Source: CAWJFJ01 sp963800065 (GTDB lineage: Bacteria; Actinomycetota; Acidimicrobiia; Acidimicrobiales; UBA8190). From it: a stretch of DNA of 64,000 bases. Positions 45,681 through 54,844 of the stretch are shown piece after piece. Below the pieces are notes generated by a model. The model was not told the origin of the DNA, searched no databases, and saw nothing but the letters and a program-made list of their open reading frames with translations. Position 1 is the stretch's first letter. The number at the start of each line of letters is the position of its first letter. Both the position numbers and the translations under genes were made by a program. The DNA is taken from contig CAWCZO010000011.1 of assembly GCA_963800065.1 (NCBI GenBank), forward strand, positions 682,001-746,000, in the 5' to 3' direction.

Positions 45681-46808
45681 ATGCTCCGCCTCGTCGCCCT
45701 GGCCGCCGCCGGCGGCTCCCGGTTCCCCGACCGTCTGCGGGAGGCCTGGGACGCCGGTGACGCCGTCCTCCCCGTCGATCCCCGGCTCCCCCGGCCCGCC
45801 GTGGACCGTCTGCTGGCCCGTCTGGCCCCCGACGTCTTCGTCGACGCCGACGGGGAACGCCACGGGGTCACCGGGGGCCGGCCCGTCGAACCCGGCGATG
45901 CCCTGGTGGTGGCCACCAGCGGCTCGACCGGCGAGCCCCGGGGGGTCGTTCTCACCCACGACGCCGTCGCCGCCTCGGCCGTGGCCACCTCGGAGCGCCT
46001 CGCCGTCGATCCGGGATCCGACCGCTGGCTCGCCTGTCTGCCCCTGGCCCACGTCGGCGGGCTGGCCGTCGTCACCCGGGCCCTCGTCACCGGCACCGGC
46101 CTGACCGTCCACGACGGCTTCGACGCCGACGCCGTCCAGGAGGAGGCCCGTCGGGGGGCCACCCTCGTCTCCCTCGTCCCCACCGCTCTGCTGCGGATCG
46201 ACCCCTCCCTCTTCCGCACCGTCCTCCTCGGTGGCGGCCGTCCCCCCGACGACATCCCCGCCACCAACGTCGTCACCACCTACGGCATGACCGAGACGGG
46301 CAGCGGCATCGCCTACGACGGCGTCCCCCTCGACGGTGTCGAGGTGAGGATCGTCGACGGCGAGGTGCAGGTGCGCGGACCCATGCTCCTGCGGTGCTAC
46401 CGGGACGGCGACGACCCCACCACGACGGGCGGCTGGTTACCCACCGGCGACGCCGGGGTCATCGACGGCACCGGGCGGCTGACGGTCGTCGGACGACGGG
46501 CGGAGATGATCATCACCGGTGGCGAGAACGTCTGGCCCCACGCCGTGGAGGAGGTGCTCGGCGACCACCCCCAGGTGGCCGAGGTGGCCGTGGCGGGGCG
46601 GCCCGATCCGCAGTGGGGCCAGCGGGTGACCGCCTGGGTCGTCCCCGTCGACGCCTCGCGCCCGCCCACCCTGCGGTCCCTGCGGGCCTGGGCGGCGGAG
46701 CAGCTCCCCTCCTACGCCGCGCCGCGCCGGTTGACGGTGGTGGACGCCCTGCCGCGGACCGCCCTGGGGAAGATCGCCCGTCACCGGCTGCCCGACGAGA
46801 CGGAGTAG
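45681..46808 (+). CDS. menE: o-Succinylbenzoate-CoA ligase
   Basis: The 375-residue ANL-family ligase activates o-succinylbenzoate. The P-loop is VVATSGSTGEPRGVVLTHDA, followed by TTYGMTETGSG, LPTGDAGVIDGTGRLTVVGR and the C-terminal catalytic lysine LPRTALGKIARHRL. It is shorter than typical ANL enzymes (N terminus reduced), as is usual for actinobacterial MenE. It has no Shine-Dalgarno. Its 3' end overlaps menC by 28 bp. Confidence 0.95.
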   Translation: MLRLVALAAAGGSRFPDRLREAWDAGDAVLPVDPRLPRPAVDRLLARLAPDVFVDADGERHGVTGGRPVEPGDALVVATSGSTGEPRGVVLTHDAVAASAVATSERLAVDPGSDRWLACLPLAHVGGLAVVTRALVTGTGLTVHDGFDADAVQEEARRGATLVSLVPTALLRIDPSLFRTVLLGGGRPPDDIPATNVVTTYGMTETGSGIAYDGVPLDGVEVRIVDGEVQVRGPMLLRCYRDGDDPTTTGGWLPTGDAGVIDGTGRLTVVGRRAEMIITGGENVWPHAVEEVLGDHPQVAEVAVAGRPDPQWGQRVTAWVVPVDASRPPTLRSLRAWAAEQLPSYAAPRRLTVVDALPRTALGKIARHRLPDETE

Positions 46809-47644
46809 CGCTCGAGGAGGGCCGTGTCGCAGACGACGGGGCGGACCTCCAGCATGCCCCGGTGCGCCACCAGTGGCTCGGTGGTGACGTCGGCCGCCAA
46901 CAGGGTGGCGGTGGCCAGGCCGCAGGCGAAGGGCAGGTCGGGCAGCGCGGCGGCCAGCGCCGCACCGGCGGCCAGCCCCACGGACGTCTCGAGCATCGAG
47001 GTCACGATGACCGGCAGGCCGACCACCTCCACCACCTCGAGGGCGGCCCGCACTCCGCCCAGGGGCTGGACCTTCACCACCACGGCGTCGGCGGCCTCCA
47101 GCCGGACCAGACGACGGGCGTCGTCGAGGTCTCGCACCGCCTCGTCGGCGGCCAGCGGGACGTCGACGCGGCGACGGAGCTCGGCGAGGTCCTCGAGCGA
47201 CGCCACCGGCTGTTCGGCCAGCTCCAGGTCGTAGCGGGCCAGGGCCCGCAGCCGACGGAGCGCGGTGTCGAGATCCCAGGCACCGTTGGCGTCGACCCGG
47301 ATCTTCACCCCGGAGCCGACGGCGTCGCGGACGGCGGCGACCCGGCCGATGTCGTCGCCGGCACCCACCTTCACCTTCAGACAGCCGAAGCCCTCTCCGA
47401 CGGCGTCGAGGGCCCTGGTGGCGGCCTCGCCGGGGGGCACGGCGGCGATGAGGGCGTTGACGGGGATCTGGGGGCGGACCGGTGGGGGCCAGCCGAGGTG
47501 GGACGCCTCCTCGGCGCTGCGCCGGCACATCGAAGGGTCGCAGGGGAACCCGGGGAGAGGGGAGATCTCCCCGAAGCCCACCGGACCTCCCACGATGGTG
47601 GCCTGGCGGTGGCTCAGGCCCTGCCAGGGCTGCCGGAACGGCAC
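46781..47644 (-). CDS. menC: o-Succinylbenzoate synthase
   Basis: The 287-residue enolase-superfamily enzyme dehydrates SHCHC. Catalytic residues are visible: LKVKVG (Lys), RVDANGAW (Asp), AEQPV (Glu), AADEAV (Asp) and VVKVQPLGG (Lys). GTG start at 47644 gives a shortened N terminus; no better start was found. This completes menF-D-H-C-E-B-A-G in one locus. Confidence 0.93.
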   Translation of the reverse strand: MPFRQPWQGLSHRQATIVGGPVGFGEISPLPGFPCDPSMCRRSAEEASHLGWPPPVRPQIPVNALIAAVPPGEAATRALDAVGEGFGCLKVKVGAGDDIGRVAAVRDAVGSGVKIRVDANGAWDLDTALRRLRALARYDLELAEQPVASLEDLAELRRRVDVPLAADEAVRDLDDARRLVRLEAADAVVVKVQPLGGVRAALEVVEVVGLPVIVTSMLETSVGLAAGAALAAALPDLPFACGLATATLLAADVTTEPLVAHRGMLEVRPVVCDTALLERYSVSSGSR

Positions 47645-47777
47645 GCGGATCGGCCAGCGGCGCGTGGGCGCCGATTCGTCACGGCCCCTGACGGTGGCGG
47701 TCAGGGCCCGAAGGACCCGTCAGTCGATGACCGGTGCCGTGACCGGTGGTGCCGGCCGACGTGGCCGACGCCCACGG

Positions 47778-50700
47778 TCATCGCTTGACGGTGAGAACCA
47801 TCAAGCCCGTTGCATGGCCGAACGAGTTGGTCGCCGTGAAGGCCAGGGGGTAGGTGCCCTCCGACCCGGCGGCCGGGTGTCCGGACAGCGTGCCCTTCCC
47901 ACTCCCGTTGTCCACGAACTTCACCCCCTTGGGGAGAGCTCTCGACTCGGTGATGGTGGGCCGGGGGAATCCGGTGGTCCTCACGATGACCTTCAGCTTC
48001 TTTCCGACCCTCGTCACCTTTGACCCCGGCACGATGACGGTGGGGGGGCCGTCCACCGTGATGCTCAGGGTCTGGGAGGCGCTCCCCACCGTGTTGGTGG
48101 CCTCGAGTTGCAGAGTGAACTGACCCGATTCGGTCGGGGTTCCGCTGATGGTGGCCGTGCCGTCGCCGTTGCCGTGGAAGGTGATCCCGGTGGGCAGGGC
48201 CCCGGACTCGCCCAAAGCGGGTACCGGGAACCCCGACGTCGTGACCGTGAACGAGGCCGCATGCCCGACGGTGAAGGAGGTCGAGGCGGCACTGGTGATG
48301 GCCGGTGCCTGGTCGACGGTGAGGGTGAAGGTCTGGGTGGCGGGACTGCCCACGCCGTTGTCGGCCGTGAGGGTCAGGGAATAGACACCGCCCGTCCCGG
48401 CGGCCGGCGTGCCGGCCAGGGTGGCCGTGCCGTCGTGGTTGTCGGTGAAGGTGACCCCCGTGGGCAGGGCGCCGGATTCGCTCAACGCCGGCGCCGGGAA
48501 CCCGGACGTGCTCACCGTGTCGGTGAACGACGAGCCGGTCCGGGCGGTGGCCGAGGGGCTACTGGTGATGGCCGGCACGTCGTCCACGGTGAGGGTGAAG
48601 CCTTCACTGATGGGGCCGCCCCCGCCGTTGGCCGTGAGGGTCAGGGAATAGACACCGCCCGTCCCGGCGGCCGGCGTGCCGGCCAGGGTGGCCGTGCCGT
48701 CGTGGTTGTCGGTGAAGGTGACCCCGGAGGGCAGGGTGCCCGACTCGCTCAACGACGGCCCCGACAGCCCCGCCGTGGTCACCGTGAAGGTCCCGGCCTG
48801 ACCGACCGTGAACGTCGTGGCGTCGGCGCCGGTGAAGGCCGGGCCCGAACCGACGGTCAGGGTGAAGGTCTGGGTGGCGGGACTTCCCACGCCGTTGTCG
48901 GCCGTGAGGGTCAGGGAATAGACCCCGCTCGTCCCGGCGGCCGGCGTGCCGGCCAGGGTGGCCGTGCCGTCGTGGTTGTCGGTGAAGGTGACCCCCGTGG
49001 GCAGGGTGCCCGACTCGCTCAACGCCGCCGTCGGGTACCCGGACGTGCTCACCGTGTCGGTGAACGGTGAACCGACCTGGGCCGTGGCCGAGGGGCTACT
49101 GGTGATGGACGGCGCTTCGTCGACGGTCAGGGTCAGGACCTGGGTGGCGGGACTGCCGACCTGGTTGTCGGCCGTCAGGGTCAGGGGATAGACCCCGCCC
49201 GTCCCGGCGTCGGGCGTGCCGGCCAGGGTGGCGGTGCCGTCACCGTTGTCGGTGAAGGTGACCCCGGTGGGCAGGGTGCCCGACTCGCTCAAGGCCGGCT
49301 CGGGGGTACCCGAGGTGGTCACCGTGTCGGTGAACGCGGAGCCGGTCTGCGCCGTGGCCGAGGGGCTACTGGTGATGGACGGAGCCGACCCCACCGTGTT
49401 CACCATCACCGACGAACCGGGCGCCACCGTCTCCCAACCCGAGTCGGTGGCGCCGTACTGCGGGCCGACCGAGACGGAGTCGACGCTCGAGCCCACGGGC
49501 ATGCTCATGGGGACCTTGATGGCGGACGACCCGTGGTTGGTCACCGTCACCACACCGTTGTCCTCGGAGGCGTCGACCGTGCCGGCCGACAGGGCGTTGG
49601 CCCAGGTCGACTGCTCGTTGAGGACGGTGCCGATCCCTCCTTCGGTGAGCTGCACGTAGGGGGAGAGGGCGCTGAAGTACTCGTTGTACTCCGTCAGGAG
49701 CGGGTTGAGCACCGAGTAGAGCAGCCCGTCGCCGGTGGTGTCAGGCGTATCCGGCGGCGGCGCCGTGGGAGAGCCGGCCGGCGGCGTGCCCATGATGTTG
49801 GTCTGGTGGACGTAGGTCGGCTCGGGATTGTTGCTCAACATGTTCTGCAACATGCCCGAGACGACGCCGTCGACGATGTCGGCGAACGTGGCCGGCGCCG
49901 TCTCGCAGGTCGTCACGGAGGTGTTGACACACGATCCCCCATCGTTCACCGAGAGATAGATGGTGTTGTACTCGTCGACCTCCTGGGCCTCGGTCGAGGC
50001 GTTGTAGTAGATGTTGACCGGTTGGCGGGGCACGACCTGGGTGGTGCCGTCGACGAACGACGTACCGGCGGGGTACTCGGGCCCGGAGTAGCTGGTCCCG
50101 ATGCCGAACTGATCGTCGGGTGGGTCCGGGTACGGCTTGGAGGCGTCGGCCCCGACGGCGGTGACCCCGACGGCCTCGAGCGCCGGGATGAAGTAGAGGT
50201 TCTGCTCCCAGGGCAACTCGTTGGCGTCCTGCGTCGTCGGTGGGGTCCACCCCGGCTCCGGCGTCGAGGCGGCTCCGTTGTCGACGAAGGTGAGCTCTTT
50301 CTCGCCGCCGCCGGTGACGTCGGTGGTGGAGACCGGGTCGCCGGAGCTGTTGTCGGGGAGGGTGGCCGACGGCGGGGTCGGATAGTTGCCGACGAGCGAC
50401 CAGTCGTTGGACCCGGCCACCTCGCGGTAGATCAGATAGTTGGCGGCGTGACAGATCGCCTGCCACACGAGCGACACCGTCCCGCCCTCCGGGACGGTCA
50501 CGGGGGCCGTCACGTAGGCCGACGACTCGTCGACGCTCGGCGGGTCGGAGGCGTTGAACTGGTCGGTGACGGCGTACTGATAGGAGCCGGCCGACAGATC
50601 CCCCCCGGTGGCGCTCACGTTCTCGGCGTCCAGATCGGGAGGATCGACCGTGGCCGGGTTGCCCGGCACCAGGTCGGGAAGCCCGGAGTGGTTGCCCGGC

Positions 50701-52004
50701 ACGAACACCCCGGGGTTCTCCGTGCCCAGGGACAGCGCGTTGTCCGTCGACTCGGTGAGTCCGAGGCCACCGGTCCCCGGTGTCGCTCCCGGCGCCGCCG
50801 CCGCCCAGTTGGTGTTCTCGTTCAGCTCGGCCTCGATGTAGTTCTGGGTGGCGCAGCCGACGTCGAGATACGGCGTGTCGTAGGTGTGGCTGATCCAGCC
50901 GAAGTCGTCGGCATAGGGCTCACCGGTCGTCGGGTCGGTGGCCTGGAACTGGGCCAGGAGCGGGTCGGGACCAGGGGTGGGATTCAGGTACGAGTCGCCG
51001 TCCTGGTAGGCCACGCTGCCCCCGCCGTTGAAGAGCTGGTCGAGGCGGAAGTCGTTGGCCTTGGACCACTGTGCGGCATAGACGATGTCGGCGGCCGACA
51101 TGCGCAGCGAGTCGGCGTCGGTGTAGTCGTTGGCGTGGTCGGCGATGCTCCAGGCGTTGTCCGGGGTGAAGGTGTCGTCGACGTCCATCTCGACGTAGTT
51201 GCGGGTGAGGCCCAGGTGGACGTCGTCGGTCACCCAGTCGATGAGGCTGGGGGCGAGGAGCAGCCACGAGGTGTAATGGGGGCCGTAATCGAACGTGATC
51301 ACCATCTCGCTCACGCCCGACTGGAGCGACGTGTAGTCGGGGTCGGGGTGCTGGTCGACGGCGATGAGGGTGTCGCCGTTGGCGTCCTGCAGGAGGGGGG
51401 TGACGACGTCCCCTCCGGATGCCTGGACCGTCGACGGGTAGCCGAAGGTCGACGCGTCGAGGGGCACCGGTCCGGCCAGGGCGGGGAAGGCGGCCAGCCC
51501 CGCCGACGTCAGGGTGGGGGTGGTGTCCGACAGGTCAGTCGAGGCACTGGCGTCGTAGCCGAGTCCTTGCAGCCCCGGGTCGGGGTAGCTGTACCCGTCT
51601 AACTGGCGGACCCCGAACTCGCTCTCGTAGGTCCACAGGGGAAAGAGGGTCCCCCAGGAGAACTGACCGGCCGTCGGGATGAGGACCACCCCGTCGTAGA
51701 GGCCGTGGTTCGAGTCGTCGGGGTCGACGAGATTGGGCAGGGTCAGCGACCCGTCGGAGTTGGGCAGGACGAGGGTGTAGGGCACTCCCTCGGCCGTCAA
51801 CCCGGACTCCCACGCCTGGGTCACGGGGTCGGTGTTCGACAGACCGATGAGCAGGACCCGGAGGTCGACCTGGGTCGAGGAATCGGCGTTGGCCGCCATC
51901 GAGCCGGTCGACACCACGGTCATCATCCCCGTCACGACGGCGGCCGACATGACCACCGCCGCCATGCGGCGCCACCGCAGCGGTACGCGTGCCCGCCTGA
52001 ACAT
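47778..52004 (-). CDS. Secreted CE18/Agd3-like polysaccharide deacetylase with six Ig-like repeats
   Basis: The 1,408-residue protein has a signal peptide (about residues 1-40) and an N-terminal domain (VLLIGLSNTDPVTQAWE) that might be a CBM87-type carbohydrate-binding module. A central region resembles the Agd3/CE18 deacetylase core: EMDVDDTF near residue 275, WISHTYDTPYLD near 375-387 and GNHSGL near 440. A fibronectin-like insert follows. Six Ig-like repeats of about 90 residues (LSESGTLPTGVTFTDN) end the chain. The ATG at 52004 follows an AAGGAGGT site. Attribution to CE18 is by motif resemblance only. Confidence 0.7.
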   Translation of the reverse strand: MFRRARVPLRWRRMAAVVMSAAVVTGMMTVVSTGSMAANADSSTQVDLRVLLIGLSNTDPVTQAWESGLTAEGVPYTLVLPNSDGSLTLPNLVDPDDSNHGLYDGVVLIPTAGQFSWGTLFPLWTYESEFGVRQLDGYSYPDPGLQGLGYDASASTDLSDTTPTLTSAGLAAFPALAGPVPLDASTFGYPSTVQASGGDVVTPLLQDANGDTLIAVDQHPDPDYTSLQSGVSEMVITFDYGPHYTSWLLLAPSLIDWVTDDVHLGLTRNYVEMDVDDTFTPDNAWSIADHANDYTDADSLRMSAADIVYAAQWSKANDFRLDQLFNGGGSVAYQDGDSYLNPTPGPDPLLAQFQATDPTTGEPYADDFGWISHTYDTPYLDVGCATQNYIEAELNENTNWAAAAPGATPGTGGLGLTESTDNALSLGTENPGVFVPGNHSGLPDLVPGNPATVDPPDLDAENVSATGGDLSAGSYQYAVTDQFNASDPPSVDESSAYVTAPVTVPEGGTVSLVWQAICHAANYLIYREVAGSNDWSLVGNYPTPPSATLPDNSSGDPVSTTDVTGGGEKELTFVDNGAASTPEPGWTPPTTQDANELPWEQNLYFIPALEAVGVTAVGADASKPYPDPPDDQFGIGTSYSGPEYPAGTSFVDGTTQVVPRQPVNIYYNASTEAQEVDEYNTIYLSVNDGGSCVNTSVTTCETAPATFADIVDGVVSGMLQNMLSNNPEPTYVHQTNIMGTPPAGSPTAPPPDTPDTTGDGLLYSVLNPLLTEYNEYFSALSPYVQLTEGGIGTVLNEQSTWANALSAGTVDASEDNGVVTVTNHGSSAIKVPMSMPVGSSVDSVSVGPQYGATDSGWETVAPGSSVMVNTVGSAPSITSSPSATAQTGSAFTDTVTTSGTPEPALSESGTLPTGVTFTDNGDGTATLAGTPDAGTGGVYPLTLTADNQVGSPATQVLTLTVDEAPSITSSPSATAQVGSPFTDTVSTSGYPTAALSESGTLPTGVTFTDNHDGTATLAGTPAAGTSGVYSLTLTADNGVGSPATQTFTLTVGSGPAFTGADATTFTVGQAGTFTVTTAGLSGPSLSESGTLPSGVTFTDNHDGTATLAGTPAAGTGGVYSLTLTANGGGGPISEGFTLTVDDVPAITSSPSATARTGSSFTDTVSTSGFPAPALSESGALPTGVTFTDNHDGTATLAGTPAAGTGGVYSLTLTADNGVGSPATQTFTLTVDQAPAITSAASTSFTVGHAASFTVTTSGFPVPALGESGALPTGITFHGNGDGTATISGTPTESGQFTLQLEATNTVGSASQTLSITVDGPPTVIVPGSKVTRVGKKLKVIVRTTGFPRPTITESRALPKGVKFVDNGSGKGTLSGHPAAGSEGTYPLAFTATNSFGHATGLMVLTVKR
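48300..49390 (-). repeat. 270-bp near-identical tandem repeats encoding Ig-like domains
   Basis: At least four units of about 270 bp have near-identical cores (for example those starting near 48363, 48633, 48900 and 49170), including the stretch encoding YSLTLTA. The protein has two further diverged copies. High identity suggests recent copying or conversion. Confidence 0.9.
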
Positions 52005-52118
52005 GGTCGACCTCCTTGCCCGCCCCCCCCCCGGAACCACGAGCCCGGCGCCGAGGGAGTGGCGCCGCCTGCCCGGATCGTAGCCCCGCGTGTCCCGACG
52101 CCGCTCGGGTCGGACCGG

Positions 52119-52823
52119 TCAGGGCGGTGACGACAGGGCCGATCCCCGCTCGATGAAGCGGCCGAAGACACGGCGGCCGGCCGCTTCGACCTCCCGACGC
52201 CCGGGCCCATCGAGAGTGATGCCGGCGGGCAGATCCGGCGCCCACCCCGCCGCCACCTCGTCGTCCACCTCCAGGTGGAACTGCAGGCCGTAGACCCGGT
52301 CGCCGTAACGGAAGGCCTGGTTCTGGTAGCGGTCGCTCGAGGCCAGCCGGACGGCCCCGGCCGGGATGGCGAAGGTATCACCGTGCCAGTGGACGACGGG
52401 CAGGCGGTCGCCCTCGGGCCCCAGAACGGGGTCGGCCCGACCCTCGATGTCGAGTACGACCTCGCCGATTCCGATCTCGGGGGCGGGGCCGGTGGTGACG
52501 TCGGCCCCCAGAGCGGCGGCCAGCAGCTGGGAGCCCAGGCAGACGCCGAGCACGGGGAGCCCGGCGTCCACGACGGTGCTCAGCCAGCGTTGCTCCGCCG
52601 CCAGCCAGGGGTACTCGGTGGTGTCGTGGACGCCCATGGGACCACCCATGACCACGACACCGGCGGCGCCGGACGGCGCCGGGAGCGGGTGGCCGCGGTC
52701 GAGCCGGACGACACGGACGTCCACCCCGGCTCTCCGAAGGACGCCGGCCAGGAGCCCGGGTCCCTCGGTGGCCGTGTGCTGGACCACGACCCAGGGCGGG
52801 CCGCCGTCGGTGGGCGAGGACAT
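52119..52823 (-). CDS. Class I glutamine amidotransferase-like protein
   Basis: The 234-residue protein has a complete triad: Cys in GVCLGSQLLA, His in GLQFHLEV, and a Glu two residues later (FHLEVDDE). It is of the GMP-synthase-like stand-alone type. The acceptor partner is unknown. ATG 52823 lies 14 bp after the PIG-L stop, so it is probably in that operon. Confidence 0.87.
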   Translation of the reverse strand: MSSPTDGGPPWVVVQHTATEGPGLLAGVLRRAGVDVRVVRLDRGHPLPAPSGAAGVVVMGGPMGVHDTTEYPWLAAEQRWLSTVVDAGLPVLGVCLGSQLLAAALGADVTTGPAPEIGIGEVVLDIEGRADPVLGPEGDRLPVVHWHGDTFAIPAGAVRLASSDRYQNQAFRYGDRVYGLQFHLEVDDEVAAGWAPDLPAGITLDGPGRREVEAAGRRVFGRFIERGSALSSPP

Positions 52824-52836
52824 GGACGGCTGATCG

Positions 52837-53589
52837 TCAGGGGGTGGCGACGACCCGGAAGGATTCGGCCAGGCGTCCCTCGGCCAGGCCGGCGGCCCGG
52901 GCTCCGGCCGACAACCATTCGCGTAACCGGGCGTCCAGGCCCTCGCCGTCGCCCACCTGGCTGCGGTGACAGAGGAGGGCGGCGACCTTGCGATCGAAGG
53001 TGTCGGTGACGTCGACGACGCGGTTGGCACCGGGAGCCGCCATCATCCACAGCTCGGACACGGCGTGGGGCTCGAGCCCGTCCTCGAGGAGCTCGGGGTG
53101 GGCGAAAGGGTTGCGGGCGTCGGGATAGGCGGCGCAGACGGCCGCCTCCCCGGCGGCCAGGTGGTCCGGATGACTGGCCCCGATCCGGTCCCACATCCGC
53201 TCGGGCGACTGGCAGACCAGTCGTTGCGGCCGGTGGATCCGGACCTGGCGCGAGACGTCGCGACGCAGATCGAGGCTCGGGACCAGCCTCCCGTCGGGGT
53301 AGCCGAGGAAGGTGACGTCGGTCACGCCCACCTCGGCCGCCGCCGCCCGTTGCTCGTGGCGGCGGATGACAGCCATCTCCGGACGGGAGATGGTGCGGTC
53401 GGAGCCGCCGGCGTCGCCGTCGGTGACGACGCAGTAGGCGACGTCGATCCCCGCCTTCACCCAGGTGGCCACGGAACCGGCCACACCGAAGTCCACGTCG
53501 TCGGGGTGGGCCGTCACCACCAGGATGCGCTCCACCCCGGACGGGTCGTCGGACGGGATCATCGGACCGGGTGGGACGGGGTCGGCCAT
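52837..53589 (-). CDS. PIG-L family deacetylase (LmbE-like)
   Basis: The 250-residue zinc deacetylase has AHPDDVDFGVAGSVATWV and the later HPDH. It belongs to the MshB/Mca clan that acts on GlcNAc-Ins or mycothiol conjugates, but its own substrate cannot be assigned. It runs with the secernin-like gene 10 bp upstream and the amidotransferase downstream. Confidence 0.88.
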   Translation of the reverse strand: MADPVPPGPMIPSDDPSGVERILVVTAHPDDVDFGVAGSVATWVKAGIDVAYCVVTDGDAGGSDRTISRPEMAVIRRHEQRAAAAEVGVTDVTFLGYPDGRLVPSLDLRRDVSRQVRIHRPQRLVCQSPERMWDRIGASHPDHLAAGEAAVCAAYPDARNPFAHPELLEDGLEPHAVSELWMMAAPGANRVVDVTDTFDRKVAALLCHRSQVGDGEGLDARLREWLSAGARAAGLAEGRLAESFRVVATP

Positions 53590-53599
53590 GGCGGCGATC

Positions 53600-54838
53600 C
53601 TACCGGCCGCTTTTCGTGGCCCGGCCGCCCTGGCCGAGACCGGCGGCGGCCAATCTGTCGAGCGCGTCGGTGACGGCGACGGTGGCTCGGACACCGAAGG
53701 ATTCCCAGTCGCCGACGCCGGTTCCGAGCCCATCGGCCTCGTCCCAGAGGGAGTCCTCGAGCACGGAGAGCTCGGCCCGGACGGTGTCGAAGGCGCCGGG
53801 GTCACTGCCGACGGCGTCGCGGACGGCGGCGAACCGGGTCCAGACGTCGACGTCACCGACGGCTGCCGGCAACGGGACCCGGCGCCCGGACGACGGGACG
53901 GGGACGGGGACGTAGACCGAGACGCACGGACTGCCGAGGGCCACCCAGGCGCGCGCCGGGGTGCCGTCGTCAGCCGGGAGGAGGGCCACCATCGAGGCGG
54001 TGGTGACGGCTGTCTCCCCGGCGTGGAGACAGAGCGTCCAACCGGGACCGTCGGGAGAGACGGCATCCGGCGCCGGGGCCGGTGCCGGACGGCCCGACGC
54101 CTCCGTTCCGTGATCGCGAAGCGCCTTGACGACGGCCCGCGGATCGCAGGCCACGGAGCCCGACGACGAAGCCGACGCCACGAAGGCACGACCGGCGGCC
54201 AAGCGGACGTCGGCGAAACCGGTGGGCAGGTCGGGATGGCGCCAGTCGTCGACGTCGGCGCCGGCCGGGAGATCGGGCGAGGCGCGGGTCCAGTCGCGAC
54301 GCAGGGTGAGGCGGTTCGAGAGCGCCGCCCCGCCGTCGACCGGGCGCGCCGCCCAGGTCCGGCCCGAGGTCTCGAGGATCCAGGCCGAGGTGGGGTCGGC
54401 GATGAGGAAGGACGACCAGTAGGACGAGCCGTGGACGCGGTCACCCACCCCGCCCTGACCGTGGGCGCCGAGCAGGGTCGTCATGGCCTCGAGGGCCTCG
54501 CCGGCCGTGGATCCGCGTTCGAGACCGAGCCGGACGAGGTCCATACCGAGCAGCGCCGGGGGGTGGCCACGGGGGTCGGCGGCGGTGAAGATCATCTCGT
54601 TGCCGATGGCCACCCGGTGCTCGTTCATCCCCTGCTCGGCCCCCCAGAGCCAGGTCGGGCGGGAGAGGATGGTGGCGAGCGCCCCGCCGTCGGGGATCTC
54701 GATGTACTGGGTGCGCAGGCCTTCCCCCGCCGTCCGGCGGGGGAAGGACCCGACGGTCTGGGGTTCGGACGGGGGGCGGTCCGAGTTCTTGGCGAAGAGG
54801 GTGACGCCGTCGCCGAGGAGGCAGAGGGTGTCACACAC
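53600..54838 (-). CDS. Secernin/C69-family peptidase-like protein (Ntn hydrolase)
   Basis: The 412-residue protein begins (V)CDTLCLLGDGVTLFAKNSDRPPSEPQ. Cys2 is the expected N-terminal nucleophile. WGAEQGMNEHRVAIGNE and SSFLIADPTSAWILETSGRTWAA are typical of secernins and dipeptidase C69 relatives. It may be a peptidase or amidase; substrate unknown. The GTG start is 6 bp after the helicase stop. Confidence 0.86.
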   Translation of the reverse strand: MCDTLCLLGDGVTLFAKNSDRPPSEPQTVGSFPRRTAGEGLRTQYIEIPDGGALATILSRPTWLWGAEQGMNEHRVAIGNEMIFTAADPRGHPPALLGMDLVRLGLERGSTAGEALEAMTTLLGAHGQGGVGDRVHGSSYWSSFLIADPTSAWILETSGRTWAARPVDGGAALSNRLTLRRDWTRASPDLPAGADVDDWRHPDLPTGFADVRLAAGRAFVASASSSGSVACDPRAVVKALRDHGTEASGRPAPAPAPDAVSPDGPGWTLCLHAGETAVTTASMVALLPADDGTPARAWVALGSPCVSVYVPVPVPSSGRRVPLPAAVGDVDVWTRFAAVRDAVGSDPGAFDTVRAELSVLEDSLWDEADGLGTGVGDWESFGVRATVAVTDALDRLAAAGLGQGGRATKSGR

Positions 54839-54844
54839 CGACGG

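Noticed and set aside
48300..49390. CRISPR-like repeat array
   Set aside because: The repeats are about 270 bp, contiguous and coding; there are no short repeats with unique spacers and no cas genes.
49533..51602. A 689-codon plus-strand frame inside the CE18-like gene
   Set aside because: Antisense shadow of a strong minus-strand gene with signal peptide and ribosome-binding site.
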